Shown here one piece after another: positions 1 through 5,609 of a DNA stretch of 6,827 bases. Source of the stretch: an uncultured Lachnospiraceae bacterium (lineage in GTDB: Bacteria > Bacillota_A > Clostridia > Lachnospirales > Lachnospiraceae). Every line of letters starts with the position of its first letter. Within the stretch, counting starts at the first letter, position 1. The DNA lies in assembly GCA_905200565.1 (NCBI GenBank), contig CAJKKX010000127.1:1-6827 (forward strand), in the 5' to 3' direction. Below the pieces are notes generated by a model. The model saw nothing but the letters and a program-made list of their open reading frames with translations. It was not told the origin of the DNA and did not search any database. Position numbers and translations under genes: made by a program.

Positions 1-380
1 GGCAGCTTCCGACAGTAAGCCAGAGCCTGACGGAATTCTTTCAGTTCCTTCTCCGTCGGCAGTTTTCCAAAAAGAAGCAGATAAGACACTTCCTCAAATC
101 CATATCTGCGTCCTTCCACTTCTCCCCTGATCAAATCCTGGATGCTGTAGCCCCGGTAATAGAGGCGGCCGTCGCAGGGCTTCTTCTGTCCGTCGACCAT
201 CTCGAACGCCTCGATCTTCGACACCCTGGTCAGCCCTGCCAGAACGCCGTTCCCGTTCTTGTCACGGAGTCCCCGCTGAACATCATATTTTCCATAAAGT
301 TCCACATCAATCTTACCGTTTTCCACACAGCTCTGAGCCAAATCTCTTACTTTTTCAAGATACTCTTTCTGTTTCATCAT
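1..380 (-). CDS. Citrate synthase, N-terminal part (runs off the left edge)
   Basis: Citrate synthase condenses acetyl-CoA with oxaloacetate to give citrate in the cytoplasm; in anaerobes it usually feeds glutamate synthesis. About 126 codons are present and the C-terminal two thirds, with the catalytic His and Asp residues, lies beyond base 1. The visible part reads as the family's N-terminal region: GLTRVSKIEAF at about residues 49-59, DGRLYYRGYSIQDL at about 70-83, and FEEVSYLLLFGKLPT at about 95-109. The start is taken as the first of two adjacent ATGs (378-380). An AGGAAGG at 393-399 is a rather distant Shine-Dalgarno, so either ATG could be used. A sigma-A-type promoter lies about 100 bases upstream and fires away from the small membrane-protein gene. 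A 2-methylcitrate synthase cannot be excluded from this fragment. Confidence 0.9.
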   Translation of the reverse strand, partial: MMKQKEYLEKVRDLAQSCVENGKIDVELYGKYDVQRGLRDKNGNGVLAGLTRVSKIEAFEMVDGQKKPCDGRLYYRGYSIQDLIRGEVEGRRYGFEEVSYLLLFGKLPTEKELKEFRQALAYCRKL

Positions 381-484
381 ACATTCACCATGCCTTCCTG
401 AATTTTTCTGTCTTATGACCATATCCCGCCTTCTTTAGTATCTTCTAAACTTTGATTGTTTATTTTTTAACTATATCTTTGTAA

Positions 485-513
485 ATTATACAGGAATCCT
501 TTTTGAGAAACAA
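485..513 (-). promoter_or_regulatory. Sigma-A-type promoter for the citrate synthase gene
   Basis: On the minus strand there is TTGTTT (508-513), a 17-base spacer and a perfect TATAAT (485-490). Transcription would start near 478, leaving an mRNA leader of about 100 bases before the citrate synthase start at 380. An A/T-rich tract upstream of the -35 box could act as an UP element. This is read from the sequence and has not been tested. Confidence 0.65.
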
Positions 514-528
514 TGAACAAATTATGAA

Positions 529-542
529 TTTTTTCGAAAAAA
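529..542. repeat. AT-rich perfect palindrome between the divergent promoters
   Basis: TTTTTTCGAAAAAA is a perfect 14-base palindrome. It lies between the two divergent promoters, just upstream of the -35 box of the citrate synthase promoter (508-513) and about 40 bases upstream of the opposing -35 box. It could be an operator, an UP-like or curved-DNA element, or chance in an A/T-rich spacer. No regulator can be named. Confidence 0.35.
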
Positions 543-580
543 ATGAGATTTCCCGCAAAAATGCACACAAAAACTTCTAT

Positions 581-609
581 TTGCTTTTTCAGGAAGAAAC
601 GATTATACT
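581..609 (+). promoter_or_regulatory. Sigma-A-type promoter for the small membrane protein and HAD hydrolase
   Basis: TTGCTT (581-586), a 17-base spacer and TATACT (604-609) form a good vegetative promoter. The predicted transcription start is near 616, about 23 bases ahead of the ATG at 639 and just upstream of a Shine-Dalgarno, AGGAG, at 627-631. No other promoter is evident before the HAD gene, so both plus-strand genes probably share this transcript. Confidence 0.65.
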
Positions 610-638
610 GAGAACCAAAAGAATACAGGAGAAGATCT

Positions 639-863
639 ATGAAAAAAACGAAACGAATTCTTGCCGTCACCGGCGCTGTCCTGCTGGCAGGCATGTACCT
701 TTCCACACTGGTTTTTGCCCTGATGAAAAATGAGAACGCATCCAATATGCTGATGGGTTCCATCGCATGTACCATTATCATTCCCGTGTTTCTATATGCC
801 TACAGCCTGATCTTTAAGGTTTTAAACCGAAAGGATGAAAAAGACGATTCCCGCAAGGACTGA
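639..863 (+). CDS. Small two-helix membrane protein of unknown function
   Basis: I do not recognise a named family. The 74-residue product has a basic N-terminus (MKKTKR), a hydrophobic segment at about residues 7-28, a short polar loop with Lys, Asn and Glu at about 30-36, a second hydrophobic segment at about 38-60, and a highly charged Lys/Asp/Glu/Arg tail at 60-74. By the positive-inside rule both ends should face the cytoplasm, giving a helical hairpin. The start is well supported: AGGAG lies 7 bases upstream of the ATG and a clear promoter precedes it. The stop is 18 bases before the HAD hydrolase ATG, so the two genes are very likely cotranscribed. Whether they work together is unknown. 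The real-gene call rests on promoter, Shine-Dalgarno, membrane topology and operon spacing. Confidence 0.75.
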   Translation: MKKTKRILAVTGAVLLAGMYLSTLVFALMKNENASNMLMGSIACTIIIPVFLYAYSLIFKVLNRKDEKDDSRKD

Positions 864-881
864 CAAAATAAGGAGGTTCCC

Positions 882-1490
882 ATGATCGATACGATTATCT
901 TTGATATTGGAAGAGTTCTGGTCAGATTTGAATGGAAAGAATATCTTGACAGCTTTCATTTTCCAGCGGAAACAGCAGACATTCTCGGAAAGGCCATATT
1001 CCTGAACCCCGCCTGGCAGGAATATGACAGGAGCGCCCTGGCGGACGAAGAAATCCTGCGCCGTCTGATACAGGCAGCGCCGGACTATGAAAAAGAAATC
1101 CGGACCGTCTTTGAGCAGTTTCCCTCCAGCCTTACCCTGCTCCCCCATACGGTTCCCTGGATTACTTCTTTAAAGGAACGGGGTTTTTCGGTCTATTATC
1201 TCTCGAACTATGCAGATACGACCCGGAAAAAGAGCGGCGATGCTTTAAGTTTTCGGAAACTCTGCGACGGAGGGCTGATGTCCTGCGACGTCAAACGGAT
1301 CAAGCCGGAACCTGAAATTTATCAGGAACTGCTTGACCGCTTTGCCATTGTTCCCGATCACGCCGTCTTTATCGACGATTCAAAACCAAATCTTGAAGCC
1401 GCCCAAAAATTCGGCCTGCACACCATACACTTTCAGGACTATGAAAGTGCGTCTGCCGAACTGGAACGGCTGCTAAAACACCAGATGTAG
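882..1490 (+). CDS. HAD-superfamily hydrolase (HAD-IA type, YihX-like)
   Basis: A 202-residue cytoplasmic HAD protein, probably a phosphatase acting on a small phosphorylated metabolite; the substrate cannot be told from sequence. The HAD motifs appear in order: motif I FDIGRVLV with the nucleophile Asp8; a helical cap at about residues 15-90; motif II YYLSN with Ser108; motif III Lys141 in KPEPEIY; and motif IV FIDDSKPN with Asp165 and Asp166 for magnesium. The second Asp of the classic DxD motif is replaced by Gly10, as in the FDxGxVL subgroup that includes E. coli YihX, so phosphatase chemistry is likely but not certain. A perfect AGGAGG at 871-876 fixes the ATG at 882. The gene follows the small membrane protein by 18 bases and converges on spoIIIAH, with a hairpin between their ends. 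Confidence 0.88.
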   Translation: MIDTIIFDIGRVLVRFEWKEYLDSFHFPAETADILGKAIFLNPAWQEYDRSALADEEILRRLIQAAPDYEKEIRTVFEQFPSSLTLLPHTVPWITSLKERGFSVYYLSNYADTTRKKSGDALSFRKLCDGGLMSCDVKRIKPEPEIYQELLDRFAIVPDHAVFIDDSKPNLEAAQKFGLHTIHFQDYESASAELERLLKHQM

Positions 1491-1491
1491 A

Positions 1492-1521
1492 GCCTACCCC
1501 GGACGCCCCTCCGGGGTAAGC
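1492..1521. terminator. Candidate bidirectional hairpin between convergent gene ends
   Basis: TACCCCGGA (1495-1503) pairs perfectly with TCCGGGGTA (1510-1518) around the 6-base loop CGCCCC. Two more outer pairs beyond one mismatch extend the stem to 1492-1521. It begins just after the HAD stop (1490) and ends 11 bases before the end of the spoIIIAH stop (1532), where a shared terminator would be expected. Neither strand shows a proper run of T after the stem, so it may work poorly alone, need a factor, or mainly protect mRNA 3' ends. Confidence 0.6.
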
Positions 1522-1531
1522 AAGGCCGCTT

Positions 1532-2233
1532 CTATTCTTCCGCGTTTGTCTCATCCTGTGAAGCCATCGTCGTAATCACAATATTTTCACCGGAAATCTC
1601 GGTTTTCCGCTTCACAATATCTTCAATCTGCGCTCTCTGTGCGTCCGTTACATTCATCTGGCTGATGACCACATCCACAGAGCCGTCCGTAATGCTGACG
1701 ACTGCATCCGTAAATCCTTTTGATTCCAGCAAAAGCTCGGCTGCGGCTTCCTTCTCCGCAATATCCGCCATTCGATTCATACTGTCGATCGCATCCTGTT
1801 TCTGTTCTTCCGCTATGTTTCCATTATTGATGACTTCCAGCAGTGTTTCTTTATTCTTGGCGCGAACCTGCTCCCTGGAAAGCTTTGCCTCCGCCGAAAA
1901 TCCGGAACTTCCCGGAACACTGGTAAGTACTGCCTCCCCCGGCGTGTCTGTCACCGGACTCTCCGAACCCGCATCCGCCGACAAATCTGCCGATGCCTCC
2001 TCATCCGCCGTGAAGTCCTCATCCAGACTTTCAATGTCGATCAAAGCGCTGTCGTTGCCCGTCTCCGTGGACAGGAGCTCTTCTGTCTCTTTCTTTACGC
2101 TGTTATCATCCGCCGAAGTGGGAGTCACTTCTGCTCCCAGCTTGGAACCCGAATAATTCAGGTAGCCCGCTACGGCAATCATGACCGCCAGCGCAGTAAT
2201 AATGATCTGATTTTTCTTAAAGATATTTTTCAC
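1532..2233 (-). CDS. spoIIIAH: SpoIIIAH, stage III sporulation protein AH
   Basis: This mother-cell membrane protein forms the ring of the SpoIIIA-SpoIIQ channel and, in the family, binds forespore SpoIIQ across the intermembrane space. The 233-residue product has a short basic N-terminus, one transmembrane helix (about 9-26), a long acidic Asp/Glu/Ser/Ala linker (about 35-112) and a C-terminal ring-building (YscJ/FliF-like) domain at about 113-228 with a long helical stretch that includes MADIAEKEAAAELLLESKGF. B. subtilis SpoIIIAH is similar in length at about 218. The start is GTG at 2231-2233: AGGAGG (2241-2246) lies 7 bases upstream, and the next Met is inside the transmembrane helix. It is the last gene of the operon; its SD overlaps the spoIIIAG stop. 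Confidence 0.94.
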   Translation of the reverse strand: MKNIFKKNQIIITALAVMIAVAGYLNYSGSKLGAEVTPTSADDNSVKKETEELLSTETGNDSALIDIESLDEDFTADEEASADLSADAGSESPVTDTPGEAVLTSVPGSSGFSAEAKLSREQVRAKNKETLLEVINNGNIAEEQKQDAIDSMNRMADIAEKEAAAELLLESKGFTDAVVSITDGSVDVVISQMNVTDAQRAQIEDIVKRKTEISGENIVITTMASQDETNAEE

Positions 2234-2240
2234 GTTTTCT

Positions 2241-2247
2241 CCTCCTA
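2241..2247 (-). promoter_or_regulatory. Stop-in-SD junction AG/AH (TAGGAGG)
   Basis: The spoIIIAG stop TAG (2245-2247) runs directly into the Shine-Dalgarno AGGAGG (2241-2246) of spoIIIAH. This decides the GTG start at 2233 and implies translational coupling. Confidence 0.8.
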
Positions 2248-2805
2248 ACTCATCTTCATCACTTTAATTTTATGCGCCTCTACTCCAAATAATGCCATGA
2301 CCGCCTCGGTAATATTCTGAACCACCCCAGGATCATCCCCGCCCTCCGCCACGATGACGACTCCCTGTATCTGCGGCTCCATTTCTTCTATTACATAGGG
2401 AGTCTGGCCTCCGCTTCCATCCTGCACGTATACCGTCGATTCCTCCTGCGTCTTTTCCAGCGTGCTCCTTTTTCCGTCATCCCCTTCCTCGGTCGTGCTC
2501 CGGTCTGTCACGGGCATATCTTTCTCCACGATCTTTTCCCCACTGGACTTTCTCGTAATCATGACCTTCACCTTTCCCACGCCCGCCACGCTTTGCAGAG
2601 CCGACTCCAGCCGTTCCTCCAGCGTCTCCACCTCTTTCTTTTCTGTGGACTCTGCCGGAGCGGTATCCACAGACGTTTCCTCCTCTTTTCCCGGTACAGG
2701 CATCGCTATGACCAAAAGGAGGATTCCCGCTAATACCAGAATCAGCCACTGATCCTTTTTCATATGTTTCATCTTTTCTCTGAGAGCCCTGATTCCTTTT
2801 TCCAT
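2245..2805 (-). CDS. spoIIIAG: SpoIIIAG, stage III sporulation protein AG
   Basis: A ring-forming component of the SpoIIIA channel; the B. subtilis protein assembles large rings in the space between mother cell and forespore membranes. Of 186 residues, about 1-18 are basic and cytoplasmic, 19-37 form one transmembrane helix, about 40-60 are an acidic linker, and the rest is a ring-building domain split by an insertion. The first half (ESALQSVAGVGKVKVMI, about 67-83) and second half (about 146-186, ending in the family-typical HKIKVMKM) flank a polar insertion at about 86-140, matching the beta-rich insertion known for this family. It is shorter than the B. subtilis protein (about 229). The ATG at 2803-2805 has an SD, CAGGAG, that runs into the TAG stop of spoIIIAF, only three bases upstream of the ATG. 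Confidence 0.94.
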   Translation of the reverse strand: MEKGIRALREKMKHMKKDQWLILVLAGILLLVIAMPVPGKEEETSVDTAPAESTEKKEVETLEERLESALQSVAGVGKVKVMITRKSSGEKIVEKDMPVTDRSTTEEGDDGKRSTLEKTQEESTVYVQDGSGGQTPYVIEEMEPQIQGVVIVAEGGDDPGVVQNITEAVMALFGVEAHKIKVMKMS

Positions 2806-2808
2806 AAA

Positions 2809-3327
2809 CTACTCCTGTATACTGATATTTATATGTCCCTCCGAAATATGATAGACTTCCCGAAGCTCTTTTTTTATTTCCGAAATTCCGGCGTCGGAGA
2901 CCGCCTCTCCGGAAACTCTCAGCTCTACGCCTGAGATACAGGCGGCTCCCTCCTCTTCCTGTGTAAATTCCAGCTTTGTCTTTTCCGGCTTCATGCCGTA
3001 CGCCCGCACCACCTCCTCCACCTGTCTTTTCACCTCCGCCTGATATGCCTCCCTGATTTTTTCCGAACGCAGCTCCTCCATTCCCTCGCCCGTAATCCGG
3101 ATGCCGTCCGCCTGCTCCCGCAGGCTCTCCAGACGCCACGCCCGCTCGAAATTCTCCGTTAAATGCGTGACGTCCGCCAACGGCTCCATCACCATAATGA
3201 TCAGAATCAATCCTCCGAAAAAACGCACGTACTTTTTAAAGCTCTCTGCCGGCAGAATCTGAAGCAGAATGTTAAAGATGCACAGAAAGCAGACAATATT
3301 TCGAATCCAGCTATAAAATCCTCCCAC
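2809..3327 (-). CDS. spoIIIAF: SpoIIIAF, stage III sporulation protein AF
   Basis: A membrane protein of the SpoIIIA channel with a ring-building domain. With the start chosen here it has 172 residues: transmembrane helices at about 8-27 and 33-50, a charged helical linker rich in Glu and Arg at about 55-105, and a C-terminal ring-building domain at about 106-172 ending in GHINISIQE. The frame is open up to a TTG at 3349-3351, but that lies inside spoIIIAE and has no SD. GTG at 3325-3327 has a perfect AGGAGG at 3334-3339, 6 bases upstream, and gives the N-terminus MGGFYSWIRNIVCFL, which fits the family's short N-terminus before the first helix. It is therefore preferred. The gene follows spoIIIAE by 10 bases. 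Confidence 0.92.
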   Translation of the reverse strand: MGGFYSWIRNIVCFLCIFNILLQILPAESFKKYVRFFGGLILIIMVMEPLADVTHLTENFERAWRLESLREQADGIRITGEGMEELRSEKIREAYQAEVKRQVEEVVRAYGMKPEKTKLEFTQEEEGAACISGVELRVSGEAVSDAGISEIKKELREVYHISEGHINISIQE

Positions 3328-3333
3328 AGATAC

Positions 3334-3340
3334 CCTCCTA
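3334..3340 (-). promoter_or_regulatory. Stop-in-SD junction AE/AF (TAGGAGG)
   Basis: The spoIIIAE stop TAG (3338-3340) overlaps the AGGAGG (3334-3339) of spoIIIAF. It places the spoIIIAF start at the GTG at 3327 rather than the upstream in-frame TTG at 3351. Confidence 0.8.
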
Positions 3341-4474
3341 TCCTCCGGCAATGGAAGCCGTCGTCATGGCGACTGACAGAAAAAACAGAACGCCAATCAT
3401 GAGCAGTACCCGCATCAGGAGTCCCGCTCCCTCCCCCACGCTGCCAATGCACTCGATCATGCGCCTGTCCGACACCGGCTGAGCCACCGCCGCCAAAAGC
3501 TTATAGAACAATGCGCCGAATCCCAGTTTTAAAAAGGGCGCCAGGCAGAGAAGAATCAGGCAGATCAGCCCCGCCACCCCCACGGCATTTTTAATCAGCA
3601 CCGCAGAGCCAAGCACCACCTCTGTTACCCCATTAAAAACATTTCCAAGCCCCGGCACCGCCCCCGCTGTTTTCGTGATCACGGAGGTTTTCAGGGAATC
3701 CACCGCCGGAAGAATGATATTCTGTACGGTCTGGAATCCCAGCGCCAGAGCCACAAGCGTTTTTAAGGTCCAGTCGATAAAGGTTCTGAGCAGCTCTGCC
3801 AGTTTCGACAGATAATCCTCTTTCGTGAGATGGTTGACCATCCCAAACAACACATACAGATTGACCGCAGGCATGACCGCATACTTTAAAACCCACTGAA
3901 TCAGCAGAATCATACCAAGCGTCAGTTCATAAAACCCCGCTCCCGTCACGGAACCGGAGGCGAATACCGACGCCAGAAAGTAAGACGGCATCAGAAGCTT
4001 CATAAACGTAATGACATGATTCAGTGTGTTCATCGTCATCTGTTCCATCGTCCGGAAAGTCTGCATTAAAAGCGTAAACAGGCAGAGATACATAATATAG
4101 AAACTGATATCTGCCGCCTGGCTCTTTTCAAATGCGTTGATAAAATTCGCAAACACCGCAGCCACCGTGAGCAGGAGCAGGATACGCACCGCCAGCTTTC
4201 GGTTCTCCTGCATTTGTGAAAACAATGTATCCTTCAAAATGCCTTTCAAATTTTCCAGAGTCCACGGAATTTCCCCCTGAATCAGTTTCTTTACCGCATC
4301 TGTGAAATGAAATTCCTCCCCGCCCTGCATGTCCCCAAACGCATCGTCGATCTCCTCCAGATTCAGCTCATCCAGAAATTCGTCTGTAAGGCCCGTGTCT
4401 GAAGCCTGCGCCCTTAACTCCCACAGTCCGCCCAGAAAAAGCAGCAATATCAGAAATAACCCTGTTTTTTTCAT
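3338..4474 (-). CDS. spoIIIAE: SpoIIIAE, stage III sporulation protein AE
   Basis: The largest membrane component of the SpoIIIA channel, thought to be part of its export platform in the mother-cell membrane. The 378-residue product starts with a signal-peptide-like segment (MKK, a Leu-rich core at 6-17, possible cleavage after AQA at 22-24), then an acidic exported stretch at about 25-60, then seven or more hydrophobic segments at about 94-113, 122-140, 154-172, 180-212, 233-250, 286-330 and 349-370. The length is close to B. subtilis SpoIIIAE (about 399). The frame also has a GTG two codons earlier (4478-4480), but GAGGTG at 4478-4483 is well placed for the ATG at 4472-4474, and a family signal peptide normally begins with Met and Lys residues as here. 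The spoIIIAD stop is 7 bases upstream. Confidence 0.94.
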   Translation of the reverse strand: MKKTGLFLILLLFLGGLWELRAQASDTGLTDEFLDELNLEEIDDAFGDMQGGEEFHFTDAVKKLIQGEIPWTLENLKGILKDTLFSQMQENRKLAVRILLLLTVAAVFANFINAFEKSQAADISFYIMYLCLFTLLMQTFRTMEQMTMNTLNHVITFMKLLMPSYFLASVFASGSVTGAGFYELTLGMILLIQWVLKYAVMPAVNLYVLFGMVNHLTKEDYLSKLAELLRTFIDWTLKTLVALALGFQTVQNIILPAVDSLKTSVITKTAGAVPGLGNVFNGVTEVVLGSAVLIKNAVGVAGLICLILLCLAPFLKLGFGALFYKLLAAVAQPVSDRRMIECIGSVGEGAGLLMRVLLMIGVLFFLSVAMTTASIAGG

Positions 4475-4477
4475 CGG

Positions 4478-4483
4478 CACCTC
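4478..4483 (-). promoter_or_regulatory. Shine-Dalgarno of spoIIIAE overlapping the spoIIIAD stop
   Basis: GAGGTG shares bases with the spoIIIAD stop (TGA, 4482-4484) and sits just ahead of the ATG at 4474. It argues against the GTG at 4480, which lies inside the SD and has no SD of its own. Confidence 0.6.
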
Positions 4484-4862
4484 ATACCAGAAATCCGCTT
4501 ATGGTGTCCAAAAGCGCAAGAACTACCGGTGCGCTGATGGTCAGGATTGATATTTTCCCAAAAAACTCGATCTGTCCCGCAATGGCCGAATATCCGGCGT
4601 CTCTGCACAGATTTGCTGAAAAGTCGGCAATATAGGTAATTCCCACAATTTTCAAAAGTGATGTCAGATAGGAATCCTGTATCGCCACATAGCTTTTCAG
4701 ATTTACCAGCATGTCCGCCAGATACGACAGCCGGCTGACTGCATAAAAGAAAATCAGCAGGCAGGTCGCCATACTGATGAACACGGTATAAGATGGCCTT
4801 ACCTCCTTTAAAAACAATGCGGTCAGGATTCCGGCAATTCCAAGCATGGCGATTTTCAGCAT
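4482..4862 (-). CDS. spoIIIAD: SpoIIIAD, stage III sporulation protein AD
   Basis: A small polytopic membrane protein of the SpoIIIA channel, related to SpoIIIAC and proposed to form part of the export platform. The 126 residues contain hydrophobic segments at about 2-18, 25-45, 63-80 and 102-122. Family hallmarks include FLKEVRPSY at about 17-25 and the conserved stretch CRDAGYSAIAGQIEFFGK at about 86-103. The frame is open upstream to a TTG at 4904, which would add 14 residues from inside spoIIIAC. A perfect AGGAGG at 4869-4874, 6 bases ahead of the ATG at 4860-4862, makes the shorter form clearly better, and its length is near B. subtilis SpoIIIAD (about 133). The gene begins 10 bases after the spoIIIAC stop. 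Confidence 0.93.
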   Translation of the reverse strand: MLKIAMLGIAGILTALFLKEVRPSYTVFISMATCLLIFFYAVSRLSYLADMLVNLKSYVAIQDSYLTSLLKIVGITYIADFSANLCRDAGYSAIAGQIEFFGKISILTISAPVVLALLDTISGFLV

Positions 4863-4868
4863 ACCATT

Positions 4869-4875
4869 CCTCCTA
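4869..4875 (-). promoter_or_regulatory. Stop-in-SD junction AC/AD (TAGGAGG)
   Basis: The spoIIIAC stop TAG (4873-4875) runs into the AGGAGG (4869-4874) of spoIIIAD. It decides the ATG at 4862 and is the same heptamer seen at the AE/AF and AG/AH junctions. Confidence 0.8.
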
Positions 4876-5067
4876 CAGGGAAAACAGATTTTTAATACTC
4901 TCAAACAGTTGATTTATATAGGGAAGCACCCAGAAAAGAACCACCAAAAGCCCCGCAAGCCCTGTCAAAAAGGCCGTTTCTTCCCGGCCGCTCTGTTTCA
5001 ATACCTGATTCAGCACGGAAACCAGAATTCCTACCGCCGCTATTTTGAAAATCAGATTTACACTCAT
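4873..5067 (-). CDS. spoIIIAC: SpoIIIAC, stage III sporulation protein AC
   Basis: The smallest membrane component of the SpoIIIA channel; the family is about 65-68 residues with two transmembrane helices. The 64 residues here start MSVNLIFKIAAVGIL and show helices at about 4-22 and 33-52, joined by a short polar loop (KQSGREE, about 24-30). The frame also offers ATGs at 5085 and 5073, but GAGGAG at 5074-5079 lies 6 bases ahead of the ATG at 5065-5067, and the resulting N-terminus matches the family, which starts within a few residues of the NVIFQIAGVG-type first helix. The stop of spoIIIAB is 23 bases upstream. This is the widest gap inside the operon. Confidence 0.92.
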   Translation of the reverse strand: MSVNLIFKIAAVGILVSVLNQVLKQSGREETAFLTGLAGLLVVLFWVLPYINQLFESIKNLFSL

Positions 5068-5073
5068 GTTCAT

Positions 5074-5079
5074 CTCCTC
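5074..5079 (-). promoter_or_regulatory. Shine-Dalgarno deciding the spoIIIAC start
   Basis: GAGGAG sits 6 bases upstream of the ATG at 5067. It lies downstream of the ATG at 5085 and directly abuts the ATG at 5073, so neither earlier start is served by it. Confidence 0.65.
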
Positions 5080-5090
5080 TTCCATTCGTA

Positions 5091-5609
5091 TTAAAAGAAA
5101 ATAACTGCCAGGAACAAACCTCCCATCAACCCCAGATACCGATACATCTTTGAATTCTTCCGGTAGTGTTCCTGCGCCTGCGCACAGGCTTTTGTAAGCT
5201 GGCTCTTATAGTGTGCGATCGCCGCAAGCTGCATCTTTACATCCGGATAACCAAGCTGTTCCCCAAAACCGATCAGCGCCTCCCTGTCCTCCGGACAAAG
5301 TGCAGTCTGACGCAGGTCTTTTTGCACATGGTGCGCAAAGATTCGTGGCAGTGTGTCACCTTCCAGCCTTTCCATATGCTCCGCCATATGTTCCAGAAAA
5401 AGCGAAAAGGGCTTTCGCACACGCTTCGCCACACGACAGAAGCTCTCTGCCAGAACCGCGTTGGCATAGCCGATTTCTCCCTCTAGAAGCTCCAAAATCC
5501 TGATCAGCTCCTCCAAATCCCGGATGCGCCGTTCCATCTCATTGCCCGCTGCCACGCCCATTGCCGTACATCCGCAGATCACCAGTCCCAGACCCATGAT
5601 TTTAAACAT
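5091..5609 (-). CDS. spoIIIAB: SpoIIIAB, stage III sporulation protein AB
   Basis: A membrane protein of the SpoIIIA channel with a GspF-like (type II secretion platform) domain, the likely membrane partner of the SpoIIIAA ATPase. The 172 residues equal the usual length (B. subtilis about 171): an N-terminal transmembrane helix at about 4-21, a cytoplasmic helical region at about 25-150 with a heptad-like stretch (RRIRDLEELIRILELLEGEI, about 27-46), and a C-terminal transmembrane helix at about 157-172. The frame has an ATG five codons earlier (5624), but GGGGAG at 5617-5622 lies 7 bases ahead of the ATG at 5607-5609, and MFKIMGLGLV fits the family N-terminus. The start overlaps the spoIIIAA stop by 8 bases, so translation is probably coupled. 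Confidence 0.93.
   Translation of the reverse strand: MFKIMGLGLVICGCTAMGVAAGNEMERRIRDLEELIRILELLEGEIGYANAVLAESFCRVAKRVRKPFSLFLEHMAEHMERLEGDTLPRIFAHHVQKDLRQTALCPEDREALIGFGEQLGYPDVKMQLAAIAHYKSQLTKACAQAQEHYRKNSKMYRYLGLMGGLFLAVIFF

Noticed and set aside
503..733. 76-codon plus-strand frame overlapping the promoter and the small membrane-protein gene
   Set aside because: It covers the predicted promoter and overlaps the better supported gene at 639 in another frame; composition looks non-coding.
1665..2156. 163-codon plus-strand open frame rich in Ser and Ala
   Set aside because: It is the antisense shadow of the SpoIIIAH linker and domain; its low-complexity composition follows from the Asp/Glu/Ser/Ala codons opposite, and it has no SD or promoter.
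2477..3139. 220-codon minus-strand open frame rich in Gly and Arg
   Set aside because: It is an out-of-frame shadow spanning spoIIIAF and spoIIIAG, both of which have clear family matches and SDs.
3328..3351. TTG start giving an 8-residue longer SpoIIIAF
   Set aside because: No SD precedes it, and the added codons contain the AGGAGG that serves the GTG at 3327.
4863..4904. TTG start giving a 14-residue longer SpoIIIAD
   Set aside because: It lies inside spoIIIAC without an SD, and the added codons contain the SD of the ATG at 4862.
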